Origin: Epiperipatus broadwayi
Lineage: Eukaryota > Onychophora > Udeonychophora > Euonychophora > Peripatidae
Length of the DNA stretch: 64,000 nt
Reading direction: 5' to 3'
Assembly: GCA_028023455.1 (NCBI GenBank)
Contig: JAQFVV010007233.1
Span: 1-64,000, forward strand
Part shown: in pieces, positions 12,529 to 26,500 of the stretch
Layout: each line of letters begins with the position of its first letter
Position numbering within the stretch: position 1 is the stretch's first letter
Position numbers and translations under genes: made by a program
The notes under the pieces: generated by a model
What the model was told of the DNA's origin: nothing
What the model saw: only the letters and a program-made list of their open reading frames with translations
Databases searched by the model: none

Positions 12529-14071
12529 CTATACTAAAGATGCCAATCTGGAGGTCATTGGTTCAACTTTACTTTTGTCAAAGTTCTCTTCCTCATCACC
12601 AAATAATTCTCCAAATGGTGGATCATCAAATAATCTTGCAGCCAACATCATTGCCAAGGATGAAGTCAGTGCCTTAGGCAAATATGGAAGTTTCATCAAG
12701 TCCATTTGTGGAAAAGTTCCACTTTATAAGAATTTATACAATGTTATTAATCCTTTATTTCTCCTTTCTGAAATTCTTATCTTCAAAAAATTATAAACTT
12801 TTCCCCCCAAAGCAGGACTGTTTTGTTTCATTTGAATAAATAAAAATGTCAGTACTCCTGCAGTGAGTAAGGATGAAGTATTTTTACTAAGTTCTTTTAC
12901 TGCCAATTCTATCGGCTTTAATGTTTCAATTAAATTTACTAAAATATTAAAGTCATTTTCATTGCATAAACCCTCATGCCCCATTTTTTTCAATGCGCTT
13001 TTTATGCAAACTTTAAGTTGCACTAATCTCTCCATCATAGGTATAAGACAGTTTTATCTGGTTCTACAGTCCAATGTAAGTTGAAGTTTTTTTATCCTCT
13101 TTCTCTTCAACATATAGATGGAACATGCCATTTCTTATTTTCTGAAAAATCTGAGTCTTTTGAAAGTTTTTCAGTATTTTATTAATGTTTGCATCTTCTA
13201 AATTGCATTTAATATTATCCATACCACTATCTATATTTAAATTTTGATTGCCAGCAAAAGAATTAAACTGAATTTCAGCTTCATCATCATCATTTTCAGA
13301 ATCTGAAATTTCATTATCTATATTATTTTTGAAGTAAAAAGTGTCTACAACAGCCAAATAAATTGCATGGTTGATGCAAAATTGATTTTCAATTTCATTT
13401 AATTGTGCATATTTCTTCATAGTGCTGGCACCATCTTGTGTTGATGCCAAAATATGATGAAGTTTAACACCATATTCTATCAATTTTTGTTCAACTAATG
13501 ACTGAAGCTGGTATGCATCACATGAACCAGCCTGTATGGAAATGAGGCCTAATTTAAAACTCTCCCAGACAATGCAATGTTAAATAACTTTTGCCATTAC
13601 AACTAGTCGATTCATCTATTGTTATTGAGAAATGCATACCAGATTGAATCATTTTTGCAAACTTATCTTTAAATTTTAATTTTTCTCATTAGCAAAATTT
13701 ATGATTAATTTTTTAATTGTATTTTTGCTTCTAGGCATTTTGTAGCTACGTTTTGTAATAAATTCTCAAATAGCACTTGAATGTGTCATAGCATGAATCA
13801 AACACCTGTCATATCCTGCACATTTGGCCACTAACTCTCCCAAAGATTCCCTTTTGATGAAATTAAGCATATTTGAAGTTATTTTGGCCTTTTTATCTGG
13901 AGGTTCATCATTTTACATAACATCGATATTATGTTTTGCTTGAAGAAGATTTTCCAAACTTGATGTGTTCCCATCTGCAAATTTTAAAACTGAAATGCAC
14001 ATAGTGCATTTTGCCGTATTTTCCGTTTCTTTTTGGAATATTTTCCATACTCCTGATATTTTGCTGTTCAT
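12529..14071 (-). pseudogene. hAT-superfamily transposase relic with BED zinc finger
   Basis: Read on the minus strand from an ATG at 14,071, the N terminus is MNSKISGVWKIFQKET followed by KCTMC and, about 25 residues on, LLQAKHNI. This is a BED-type zinc finger (C-x2-C ... H), the usual DNA-binding domain of hAT transposases. Further on, ELVAKCAGYDRCLIHAM and KLHHILASTQDGASTMKKYA resemble the start of the RNase H-like catalytic region with its conserved DGA. FCINHAIYLAV matches the C-x2-H block that follows. The region 13,038-12,724 holds a plausible C-terminal part (LIETLKPIELAVKELS). At least four in-frame stops and several frame changes interrupt it, so it is inactive. The longest open pieces are 13,483-13,064 and 13,038-12,724. 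The stops are in the cleaner arm, so they are probably real decay. Confidence 0.85.
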
Positions 14072-14174
14072 ATTTAGCCTAAAATAAAATACAATTAATA
14101 GTTACTTGAAGCTATTATTGTAAGTATAAATTCTTTATTCAAAAATAACTATAAATATATATTCGATAGTATAT

Positions 14175-14182
14175 TATATGCG
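14175..14182. repeat. Target site duplication, left (tatatgcg)
   Basis: Identical to 14,801-14,808 on the other side of the 618-bp MITE. Confidence 0.88.
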
Positions 14183-14800
14183 CAGGGCTAGATTTAAGGC
14201 GATTGGAGCAACTGGGCCCAATTGGGCCCCGCACTTGAAGGGGCCCCGCATCACCACCAAAATTAACAAAAAGTTATTTTTCGAAATTGAAAGCAAATTG
14301 CTTTTGACGATAAAGGATAAATTATTCAAACAATTAAAAATATATTTATTTTAAGTTTGCATTGATGGATGAGATTTATTATTGTGTTTATTATTATAAT
14401 ATATATATATACATTATAATATAGAAAACGGATACCCGCAAGTGTTGTTTTTGACTAATGTTTAATTAATCGGATAGTACTATCTTCTCTCTCAATTATT
14501 CTATTTTATATGTGTCTTACTCGGCGCACTCACATTCATTTTTTGACATTAGTCATTGTTGCGGTGCACTCGCTATTAAGTAGATGTGGCTACTATCAAA
14601 TGTCAATTGTTTATTACATTTGCAGTTCTCTATTCTTCTAATCATTTTAATTATTAGTGTCGTATTTTGTGACTATAATTACGAATTGTTAAAAAAGATA
14701 AGTACTAATTATATTACATAATATTTGATTTATATATATATATTGAATTTGCATTTTATTTAAATATATAAGGGCCCCGCACTTATTGGATCCGGCCCTG
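14183..14800. mobile_element. hAT-type MITE, 618 bp, with 8-bp target duplication
   Basis: The left end starts cagggctagatttaagg; the right end, read inward on the minus strand, starts cagggccggatccaat. These are imperfect terminal inverted repeats of the hAT style. Both ends carry a gggccccgcactt block at different distances from the terminus. The flanks are identical: tatatgcg at 14,175-14,182 and again at 14,801-14,808. Eight bases is the diagnostic hAT target duplication length. The four bases after the right duplication are also cagg, so the shared string is 12 bases and the exact boundary is slightly ambiguous. No transposase is encoded. It lies just upstream of the hAT transposase relic start, so it is nested in or beside that element. 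Confidence 0.88.
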
Positions 14801-14808
14801 TATATGCG
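14801..14808. repeat. Target site duplication, right (tatatgcg)
   Basis: Identical to 14,175-14,182. Confidence 0.88.
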
Positions 14809-15093
14809 CAGGATATTTATTGAAGAAAATTTAATATTTTCGCAGTTGTTACTAAATAAAATCTGTACCAAAGTGTAAAAATAATATTGTTTTTTTTTTT
14901 TTGTCTTTTTAAATTTATTGACACTCAAATTCTACTTTACTTCCAATATTTTTTATTTACTATTTAAACATTGCTCGTTCGTCCATACAATGTATACTTT
15001 TTCTTTTTATTTGAATTTAAATAAATTACAATATAAATACTTCATGAATAACAATAGAAAAATAAAAGTATTTATCACTTGGGAAAAAAAAAG

Positions 15094-15161
15094 ACTTTTG
15101 GTTTTTCGGGAAAACCCGGGATCAACCGGTTTCGGTTTTAACCGGTTTGCAGGCTCTATTA
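15094..15161 (-). repeat. GC-rich ACCGGTT segment, probable hAT terminus
   Basis: Read on the minus strand it starts tagagcctgcaaaccggtta and continues with repeated AACCGG/ACCGAAACCGG and a cccgggttttcccg block. ACCGGTT-rich subterminal DNA next to a short terminal repeat is typical of Ac-like hAT elements. It lies upstream of the transposase relic in the same orientation, so it may be that element's 5' end, with the 618-bp MITE inserted between. The matching 3' terminus near 12.4 kb was not found, so the link is inferred. Confidence 0.5.
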
Positions 15162-17360
15162 TGAACAATAACCTACATAAAAATAAGATAATTTTAATAA
15201 ATAAAAAATTAACATTTGCAATAATATTGTTAAGTTGAATTTAATTATGGCAATATCTTTATTTCCTCAGCAATCCATGTAAAATATTGACCAATTTATC
15301 ATATTATCTGAACATCTGTGTGTGAATGAACGTAGTAGAAAATAATTAAGTTTTGATAAGTTTACAACAATACTTGTTTAGAACCTTTGTAAAATTTAAT
15401 TCAAATATGACAGCTATTTTATAAATCCACTATATTGCTATTTCTAAATACAAATTAAATGCATATGTATTTTTTTATTCTGTAAAAGATCAATTGATTT
15501 GAAGATCAACTTTATTTACATATGTATGCAAATGTAATTGATTATTGCTCTATTTATATTATTTTATATCATTTGTACTCTATAATCTAATTTATTATAA
15601 ATTTAATTTTAGAAAAGACATTTTTCCTATTCTTGCGCATATTTTTTTATTATATAAAACACATTTTATGCGTTTTTATTTTTTAATAAGTACAAAAAAA
15701 CGTGGGTTCATTTTTGAAGGAAATGGAGAACAAAAGTAAGTAGCAGAAAATGAATAATATCAGGAAACCATTAAATATTAATTTCAGTGATTATTATTTA
15801 TTGAAATATATATTGTGGCAGTTTGTTAAAAAGGAAAATATTCGTACAATAAAAAAAAATAAGTGTTTTACTATTTACTTAGTTTTGCTTTAAAATAATA
15901 GTCATTAAAAGAACATAATATACATATAATTTTATATTAGTTATGGACAAAATATTTAATTATAAGAAGTGTGGAAATATGTATATGCATTTGGAATAAA
16001 TAAAAATAAACCCACATAGACAGAGACACACATACAAATTAATATTTTTGTTTGTATTATTATAAAAAAAATATTAATATTACTAATGATTAATCTTGGT
16101 AAAAATATTTAAAAAATGAAATAAAAGCATACAGATTAATTATTATTGTTTTTAAAAATAAATAAATTGTGTATTTTTTTTTTTTGTTTGTTATAATTAA
16201 TTTTATTTAAAGAATACTATGTTGAACGTGGAATATAAATTGATTTTCTTGAATTGATACATTGATAGTGAGAAAGTGGGAAAGCGAAAAAGAATATAAT
16301 CAAAGCTCTTGAACTGAACAATGGCTGAAAAGTTTGTCACCAGAATATATAAAAACAAAGATCTGTTTAATTATTTTGGAATGTGTAAACAGAAATGGAG
16401 TTCTAAAGAAAAGTAAATGGTTGATATTTATTTATCTTATTGGCAGGTTTCCAAGAAGCCGGAGTAATGGAGTAATGAATTAATTTAAATTTATGACTTT
16501 TTCTCGTCTTAGGATCATTCTACTATAGAAGCAAAGCATGAAATATTCAGATATATTAATCCAAATAATTAATATATTTTTATCATCACATAATGTCTTT
16601 AGGAGAATCAAAAGTGGGTCCTTCCTGTGTGCTTAATAAATAATTACAATTTTACAGTAGTTTATATATTTCCAATATAAAGATCGTAATTTTAACTTGT
16701 TATAAATCACAAGATTTCATGACAGTTAATTTGTAAAGGAAATAGTGGACTTATAAACAGTCAAGAAAATAACAGCTTCATGCTCCCAAATCAAGATGAT
16801 TCAGATTGGCTTATATAAGTAAAAAGTTAGGTTAAAGATAAGTTGGTTGCTCTTATCTTTATAAAAGTTGTTATCTTGTGGAAGGTTTGAGAGGTCCCTC
16901 TATCAATAAACAAAAATATTGTTTGACTATTATAAACATTCAAGGCACATATGATATAGGTTAAAGTCTGTCTCTAAAATATTTACATATTCAGTAAAAT
17001 AAACTGGATAATAATTGTTTTAGTACACTTTACAACAGAATGGAGTGATTCACATGATGATATTGTTTTCATTATTAATGTCTTTATTTAATAGTATTAT
17101 TGATATTGATGGAAAAGTTAAAGTATTTTAGAAATAATAATTCCTGTATTTTGTTTAATAGATACTTTTAAAAAAAATGTATTCAATTTAAAGAAAATAT
17201 TTTTTTTAAAAATGTTGATAGGGAAATTTTTTCATTGGTTGATTATACACATATATATCTTTAATCCACTTAATAAGGACAATTGGTCTCCCAGAACTCA
17301 TCCTACAGCAAGAAGATCTATAAAAATCCAGGGATTATAATGATTTTCTATGAGAAAAAA
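15162..17360. other. AT-rich stretch without a recognisable gene
   Basis: Short frames only. A 31-codon frame from 16,321 (MAEKFVTRIYKNK) is followed by a splice-acceptor-like 'cttattggcag' at about 16,437-16,447, but nothing supports an exon. Confidence 0.55.
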
Positions 17361-17594
17361 ATTAGACAGGCAAAACTTTCCATACAGTAATGCCAACCTG
17401 TGCCAACCAGAGTAATCAATGGATGTCAGAAAGCTTGTGCATAAAATGCCCATCTAGTGCCTACTTATCCAATATCCCCAGACTAGTTTCTGGATTGTGG
17501 CCTTTGTCAGTGAGAAAACTTGGATGGAGAGTTTTTCCTGTTTAATAATAGTTATGTGCTCGCATAAGAGATGGTGATCATATGATGTTTAGTA
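17361..17594 (+). mobile_element. Fold-back MITE family, unpaired copy
   Basis: Starts attagacaggcaaaactttcc and continues through the 'gtgccaaccagagtaatcaa', 'ccccagactagtttctgg' and 'cctttgtcagtgag' blocks, then jumps to the other terminus ('atggagagtttttcctgttt', 'gtgctcgcataagagatggt', 'gatgtttagtag'). The central region is shorter than in the 63-kb copy, so this is an internally deleted member. Confidence 0.7.
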
Positions 17595-20500
17595 GAAAGA
17601 AATTAGCTCATTCTTGCAGATAAAAATTGTCATAAATCATTAATATCATATCAACAAATACTTTAACCTAATATATATATAGTAGTTAAAAAGGCCTTGT
17701 ATATGATATATGCATGTATAAATGTATACACTGTGCTACATGTGTTTTATGCAGAAATGCTTTAAAATATATGTATAGACAAGATAGTGCAACTTTAATC
17801 TATATAAAAAGGGGGAAAAAGCACTTAGCTTGAAGTTGCTGTTTCTGATAATCCATCTATTTAACATTTATTATTATCCAGGGTCCAAGTACCTGTAACC
17901 AGTTCCTCCTTGTAAGGGTCTATCATTGTGTTTTAAATCTTTTAATAATCATGGGATGCTTGGAGAAATACCCTAGTCTTGATGGCTCATGATCCCTAAA
18001 GAAAAAACTTAAGTGAATGAATGTCATTCTTCTTTAATTTTCCCTTCATACAACACATTATAAGGTCTCATTATTATAGCCTAATTAAAAATGTTTGTAG
18101 CTGTAAACTTAAAACACTTTTTTCAGACGATTTCAAAAAAGAAAGTTATTTTGTTATGCAAACATACAGAAAAATAGACTGAGAAACAGAGAATAAGCTT
18201 CCAGTTGATAGTTTTATATTCTTCTGCAAAATTGTTAACTCCTGCAGTGAAAAAAAAATCCTATACTGAAGTTTCAATTTTTTTATATTCATAATCTTAT
18301 ATTATTTATGTAAAATTATTTATAATTAAAAAATAAATATTTAATATCTCAATTATATTGTTGTGACCACAAAGTCTTATTATTTATTAATAGTGTAGGG
18401 AGTAGCCATATTATAAAAATGTACATGACAGAATCGTAATTGTGTAGTTAATTTGAAAAAATAAAAATTCTAACATAATATATATATATAAGGCAATCTG
18501 TGCTTACACATTATAATCAATATTTAAGACTTTTTTAAAGAATGAGTATTATGCAACCTAAATAAACAGCAACTTTATATATAAATATATTACCCTGGTA
18601 TTTTTTTTTTCATTATGAAATGTCACATTTTATTAAATGCCGTAGACATTTTCTTTGAAATGATTTAGGAATTTTGGGAATAGTGCATTACATGTGAATG
18701 CAGAGATATGAATTATTTAAATAAATATTAAAGGTATAAATATTCAATTTGTTTGTATTGCATTTTCATCATTAAATGCATGAACTGCTGTTCACATTTT
18801 TTTAACCACAAATGTATTTACTAATAGTTATTGATTTGATAGAAATTAACATACATAATGATTTTAATCCCAAATTGATACTGTACATACTTTAGCTAAT
18901 ATTTATACTGAAAACAATTTAAAATTAAATATTGATTATATATGACTAAAATTTATTTTTAGTTTTATCCTAAATGAAATTTTCAATATTTTCAATATTT
19001 TTTCATTTCTACATTTTTATATATTAGCAATAATTTTCACTGTTTCTGAAACATATTATGATATGCTTTACAATAGAACAAGTAGATTAAGTATTATTAT
19101 ACTTTAGATTTAGTAATTTTTCATCATATAAAGCATTTTTACTTGTGTAATCCATGAACAAAAATTATTTTTCAAGATAACAATTACAATATAATGATCA
19201 TAATATTTACCAAAGCCAAATAACATTCATAAAAAATTCCATCCATAAAAGTGAATAATTACTGAATAGTTTTAAAATTAGTGTACACATTTTAAAATTT
19301 AACCCTGTATTAATATTTTTGGTTATTGTACATCAACAAAATATGATTTTGATTATTTATTATATTAGATGAAACACTTTCTTTTTGGTTTTGTAATCAT
19401 TAACAATGAAAGTCTTTACTTTGGGTATATCATTAATAAAGGATCAACTGTCTTTTAAGGAAGTGGGATGAAAATTAAATAAAATACTGCACTGTACATT
19501 CATTAATTACATCTTAAGTTAAGTATTGGATATAGCATTGTAATATTGTATATTATTAATTAATTCTGTACTGTATAGTTTCATCAATGAAGTCACAATT
19601 TTGCTTTTGAATGACATAGCTTTAATAACTATTTTAATACAGCATCTGTCTTACAATGTAGCCACTAAAACAAAAATTGATTTTTTTAAGATTACAGCAG
19701 TGGATAATTGTAAAACAAAATAGTGTGTATAAATTGATGTTGATTTCTTCTGTAAAAATTCTCACATAAAAGTCAAATACTAAGCATGGTATAGGTGTAT
19801 TTGAATATCTATAAGATTCTAAGATAAATAATTAAAAAATATACCAGTTTTTAATTTTATGAGGGATGTTGTTTATAATCTTTTAAAATAAGTGTATATA
19901 AATGTAAGTTAATGTATACTTATAAATTTTAATTTTTAGACTTCATAACATATACTTTATTTTGTGAATCTATGCAGATAGTTTCACTTTATTTTATAGA
20001 GATTGATAAAAAGATTTTGCTTGTCATGATGTTGCAGTTTGAGTATAAATTTGTATTAAAGGGACAAGATCTCAGCTTTTGTGTAATGTTAAGCAAATGT
20101 ATTTTTGTGTATATGATGAAAATTTAAAGAAATACGCATATTATTTATGATGGAGATGATAGTATACTAAGCCCCTTAATATTTCTAATAAATCGGAGCA
20201 GAATTTTATATGTTAAATACAAAATATAAATGAAATATTTTATATGATGAGAAGATAAGTGTTTTGTTAATATAAAGATATTTTCTACTTTAAAAAACAG
20301 GCTTAAATGACATAGCAAAGCAAATATTTTATACAATATTTAAGAGATATATGATTATTAGCATTAGTTTGATATTATTATATAAATTTCTGCTTTTAAG
20401 TGAAACATTTAGCAAATCAACATAATTTATAGATGTTAATCAAACATGCAGCATGAAAGTAATTAGTATATGTGGTCAATAAAATATACCTTATTGTTTT

Positions 20501-23339
20501 GCAAATATTTAAAGGCTGTTTTACACATTTGTACAAATCCTAGTAAAGAGTCTATAAATATATTTCCAACTTGTATAAATATGTTTCAATATATTATCTA
20601 TTATTTTTGCTAAAGAATATAGGAGTATAATTCTAAGAAAAAAATTATTGTACCAAGAATGTACCCCTTTCATTCTCTCTACAATCTTCTTCTTTGTAGC
20701 CCTACACTATTAATTTAACTACCCATGGTGCTGTAAATTTCAAAACAATGAATTTTACATTATTCTTAATTAATTATTATAGGCCTCCCATGTGGAGCTC
20801 ACAAGACAATTTAATAATACATCAGAATTCATGGATGCTATTATTTCAAGACAATAAAAAAAGAGACACACTGATAATAAACTCTATATTATTTAAAAAG
20901 AGATTAAACTAATAATAATTAATTAGATTTCCTGATGACACTTTTAGTATCAATCCTGTTAAGGATCAACAGATCTTGCCATTAATAAAGCATTTTTGTA
21001 AAGCCTAAATCATAAGCTTTATGCACTATTTTCAGATAAAGAATATCTTGCAAAGATGTTTATGTAGATATCCATCTAGAGTTCCCTATAGCATATTCCA
21101 GATCCATGCTAAGACCCTTAAACTCTTAAAGTAAGTGGCATACAGTAGAAAAACAGATAAAATAAAATTAATAATTAATATTTGCAGTGAAGTGTGATTA
21201 GCAAATAAATTAAACACAAAATGTTGAGTCAACTATTAACTATTAATTAATTTATCAATATTAAATAAAATAAAAAAATTCATAATTACAACTTAAAACA
21301 GAATAATATATTAAAGAACACAATATCAAGGTATAACAGAAGTGGAAATCCTCTAATTATATAGATATATACACACATTTGTTTTTTAAAAAATAGGTAA
21401 TTAACAAACATTAAATTAAAGAAGTTTAATATTACCATACAAAATGAAATAAATAATATTTCATTTATGAACATACATAAATTGTACATAAGGATTAAAT
21501 TATCAATTGCAATTACAATAAAAAAAAATTAAATCAGCATTTATTTGGTAGGTTTAAAATAATATATTCCTCCTATGCATACCTACATATGTATAACTAT
21601 TCATTAATTTATAAATTGTATTGATATAAAAAAACCACTGTCATATTTTTAATATATTAAAAATAAATAATTAATTAACTTTATTTACTTCATGATATGT
21701 ATGTTTTTTTTTTTTTTGTTCATTTTAAACACTTAATTTATAAATACAAAAAAATATCTGAAGCTAAGTTTTGTTCAATATCTAAGAAAGGAAAAATGTT
21801 TTAATCTGTTAAGATATATATTTTTTTCACTTTTAAAAAAATTGACATACACTGTACCAAGCTTCCAGCATACTCTTCATGTGGAAAGCTTTAAAACAGG
21901 ATGTAAAAGGATTCAAATTTAGACATATACTATACAGAATCTCTATTAGGCAAACATTGGTATTCATAAATTATACAATAGGCCCACATGATAATGAGAG
22001 GAAAACATGATTGTACTAAAATGAGCTTCTACTCCATCTTGATATCTGTAATCAAATCAACAAACAGCATTCTAGCTAGGCAATAATTAGTAATCCACCC
22101 TTTTCCAGTAAGTGATTGATGACACTCAGTAATTGTATATACTTGTGCAATTCTCACTTGCAATTCAGAGACTTTTAAAACAAGGCCTCAACTAACTCTC
22201 TCCCATATAAAGTTTTTTTTTCAATAGTACATCCTGCTATTTTCTTTCTGCTAAAAACAGTCCATTTTCTAGTAATACACTTGAAAAGAAACTGCTGTCA
22301 GCCTGTTTTTATCACTATTTTTTTAATGTAATCCCCAGATAAATCTTTTTATTAATTAATACAATAAAATATCTAATCAATACACAAAAAATGAAAATAT
22401 ATTTTTCAAATCTCTAAATTGATAAGAGAAAAAAAATAAAATTATTTTCTCTTTTACAAAATAAAAAAAAATATATGAACAAAAATTTTAAAAAAATCTT
22501 TTGATAATTTCATCCTATTTTAATTAATTACGTTTTTACAAGATAATAAAAAGCATAACTTAATTTTTTTTTTAATATTTAAAAAGATAAAACAAAATAA
22601 AATATACAGATTTTTTCTCTGTGATAAAAAATAAAATATTGAAACAGTATATTCCTTCCCTCATAACTGTTTCATCTGTTTTTCCCCACAGCCACATCTA
22701 TGCCAAGTTTAAACATACTCTAGTGCATGTGTTATACCCATTAACACAGTTATATAAGTATCAACACAGTTGTATAGGAATTATCACACATACATGCATA
22801 GATAAATGACTGTGATATCAATGTATGTACATATATTGCAGCGGTTATATTTCTTTTTTTCTAAATAATATTTGTCATAAAATTTGTTTTATTTAAAAAG
22901 AATGTACATTTTAAATATTCTCTAAATAATATTTTAGTTTTAATTAAAGGGAATTTACATTTTGAATAACATGTGATATTGTTAAGATTGTCATTCTGCA
23001 GATGGTCAGCCTGTCATTAAAAGCTAGTGGAATTCTCAATTTTGATCAAATAATTCAGAAACAAAACCAGAAATCAAACCTTCACTTAACAAGGTTATCT
23101 AAACGGTGTCTAAATCAATATCATTTTCTCCAAACTCATTACAATTGTAATGAATCTCTTTTCCAGATTAAAACCATTAAAAGTTTAAGCAATTAAAAAG
23201 ATCAAAATTGAAGAAACAGGCTCTTAATCTGAAAATGTATAAATAAGGCAGATTTCTTGCTGAGGGTTCTTGCTATAAACTTTTGTGGAGAGTTGTACTG
23301 CACCAGTTTGGACTTTAACATGATCAGCTAGGCAACAAA
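17595..23339. other. AT-rich stretch without a recognisable gene
   Basis: Long AT-rich DNA with AT-dinucleotide tracts and stops in all frames. A few less AT-biased patches (17,870-17,995 and 22,010-22,330) contain no motif I can name. Confidence 0.6.
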
Positions 23340-23545
23340 AATAGCTATCTCTCTATTCTGAGATGACAATCCCTATCCATCCCTGCATGCCTGATGGCAT
23401 GAATGTCATTTCTGGGAGAAGAGACCTTCCAGCAGCCTGCCGTGAAAAGAAGAGACCTAAATCTATCCTGCGTAGAACATCACTATGCCACTGTTTGATG
23501 TACCTGCATTACAAGCCACTACCAAGAAGACCAGTAATGTTCTTT
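23340..23545 (+). other. GC-richer island with a 61-codon frame, unrecognised
   Basis: Base composition shifts clearly toward G+C compared with both sides. An open frame from 23,363 to 23,548 reads MTIPIHPCMPDGMNV, then a basic stretch with REKKRPKSILRR and a Cys-containing end. A TATA-like tataaataagg lies about 125 bases upstream at 23,238. The island has a diverged mirror at about 31,620-31,830, where the frame is broken. I do not recognise the protein. It could be a fragment of a retroelement or a chance frame in a GC-rich repeat. Confidence 0.25.
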
Positions 23546-26500
23546 TAAAGACTGCAGCTCTATAAATTAATCTATAAACCTATAATGTAAGCCAACTTAT
23601 TTGCAATAAATAACATTCGATATAATCTTTAATTTAAATCATTTGTAAAAGAAACTTTGTTAAACTTGCCTAAATTTATCTATATATTGTAAAATCATTT
23701 ATTGTCAATCTACTTCCTTAAAATCTATAATTTATGACTAAAGTAACTATGAATCATTTATAATTTAACCTTATAAACTTGCCTGAATTCTTTTATAAAT
23801 TAAAAGACTTTACTTTTATAATCTGTAAATAACTGCAATCAGTTACCTTTAATTTCTAAACACTGCAGTTATGCCTAGATTTATTGTTTTAAGTATTTGT
23901 TTACATCTATTCTGTTTAAATTTAATATATATATATGTTATAATGTGCCCATCTTTTGAGCCAGCGAAATTACAATGGAGATAATTAAAATCTCCACTTT
24001 AAACATTTTAAGGATGCTGCTTGGTAAATTAAATTGCTGTTTCGAAATAATAATATTATTAGATAATAAACGATTGCTACGTGCTCGTTATTGTTATGAT
24101 ATTATATATATTATAAATTGTATTATATTTTGCAAGGTTTGCTTAGTCAGTTTTTTTTATATATATTATGACTTTGATATCTATTAGTTAGAAGGGATAT
24201 CACAGGCTAGAGATGATATTAAATAAATTTGCTAATGTTTATTAATACCCCTCAAATATACATTCCCTTCTTAATTGCAATTATATATATATATGCAGAT
24301 TCAGGATTATAGCTAGATTGTAATATGATTTAAGTCCTTTTTATTAGCATAATTATAATGCTAGTTTAAGAACTGGATTGTATTAGTTTGACAGATAGAA
24401 GCTATCTGTTTTAGGCGCAGTTAATTAATTATATGCTTACATATTGTTCTATTGTGTGCGCATTGCGAGTGTGTCTTTATATAGTACATGTGTTTACGTT
24501 TTGCTGCATCTTTTAAATGGGATTACGGTGACAGCCCACCATATTCTTTAGTTCGGCTATGGCTATCTTACTAAGAACTAGAACATGAGGGTCCAGACCA
24601 TTTTTATAAAGCCTATCCGAGTTCCATGAACTTATCTATTCATATGTAAATAGAAGCAAACTGTCGGTATTAGGGTAACCGAGCATACTCATTCGCACTG
24701 CAAACTTATTTTAGTATTTTATAAAGCACCACAGCATATATATGTGAATCTAAAGGTAACCAGTTTTTTTCCTCCTTATTAATTAATTATTCAACTTTAG
24801 ACTGAAGTTCAAATCTTGGTTATCAAGTTGAATCTGCATGATATTGATCTTATTTATTGCTCACTCTATTAATATATATGTAACAGCCACCTTAGAGCTG
24901 TATGTATTCATCATTCCTGCTAGACTATCAACTTATAACTTTAGCAAACCAAAAACAATAGGATGGGCATGTTAGATAATTAGGTATGATTTATGAACTG
25001 CATATACATTTATTGTAATATATTACTATGAGACAGCTGTACTGATAATAGTCTCATTCACTATAAAAATGCCTACATGTATTAAATATACATGTTTAAT
25101 GTCAAATAATTCTTGCCATTGTGTTACTTTATTTTATATCATTGCTATTGTTTAATAAACATTTTTAAAATATAAATTATTTCATATATTTTTTGCTCAT
25201 GGGTCTATTTCAAACCAATCCACATTATTTTATTCAGTCCACATTTTACTATCCCAATTTCTTAATGATTTTATATGCTGGGTATATATTCTGTAGTTAT
25301 GATAAATAGTGTGTTAGATCCTCTAATTCACCTATTAGTTAAGTCAGTATTTATCTCTTGAATCTCATGTTTCTCACTGTCCTATGTCAGCTCACAGTTA
25401 AATTGAGGCTGAGTGTAACTTCAGAAATGTCACTCATAGGGTATAAAATCATGAAGTACTAGCAAAAGAGTTGAAGTTTGGTCAGATCAGAGGTCTCAAC
25501 CACCTCACTCCAGTCAGCTTTAGTGTATTTTGCTTGGACTCTGAATTTTGTTGCATGAGTATACAAATCTGACTATTACAATATATGTAGACATAAAACA
25601 AAATTCTTCAAGTGTATATATTTATTATATTTATGAATGAAGTATACATTTCATATATATATATATATGCAATATATTTTTACTCTAAATCAAACATTTT
25701 TTAAAATTAATTCATTAATTGTTTATTTTTATAGTGATAGATGATTCAAAATTGTGATGAGGTCCAATCATCATCATTCCCATCACAAACCCCTGTAAGA
25801 CATGAAGTGCATGTTACACATTCTCATGGTCTTCATGATCCTACTTAATTCATTCAAGTAGGTATCATAGTTATCTTTATACAAGTTGACATATATTACA
25901 GGTACAAATCAAATTTTATATTAAAAATCAACTAACTAATTCTAAAAAAAGTCATTTGTTAGATTACGTTGAGTACAACCACTGAATTACTCTTATAGAT
26001 TGAACAATGATTTTTTTTTTATCAGTGTAATGACCATTACTAAATTAGAATCTCATTATAACCATTATGACAAAGCATAAAATTTATCCATATTCTCATG
26101 GACACATTAAGACATTTACAACATGACTTAGCATTATCAAGATCAATGGTTTAACCATCAAAATCCCTAAATCATGTTAACCTTCCTAATTGTTAATGAG
26201 TGAATGATGAGGGTTTAATTTAAATGAATCTTGTACACTTTAGACTAAGTGGGTATTAATTATAAATTAGCAAATACCAACATCTATACATATTAGCCTA
26301 AATACATAAAGTTCTCTAATTTATCACTATACATTTATTCATTTACAACAAATGAAAGAACACAAAAGACTAGATTAAACACAATCCTATTTTGAAGCGC
26401 ACACAGAAATTCAAACAGTGATTGTTTGATTCATTTACCATTTTCTTAATCTTAAATAAACATAGCTTGTTATAGATACTTTTGTGTAACTTCAGCATAA

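Noticed and set aside
12575-13084. Plus-strand frames at 12,575-12,796 and 12,863-13,084
   Set aside because: They lie antisense to the hAT transposase relic and have no recognised motif.
14918-15238. Open frame of 106 codons containing RENPGSTGFGFNRFAG
   Set aside because: It reads through the ACCGGTT-rich segment that I interpret as a hAT terminus; the rest is AT-driven low complexity and the mirror copy does not keep the frame.
16321-16447. Short coding exon MAEKFVTRIYKNK followed by an acceptor-like site
   Set aside because: The frame is 31 codons, has no family resemblance, and an isolated 'cttattggcag' occurs often by chance in such DNA.
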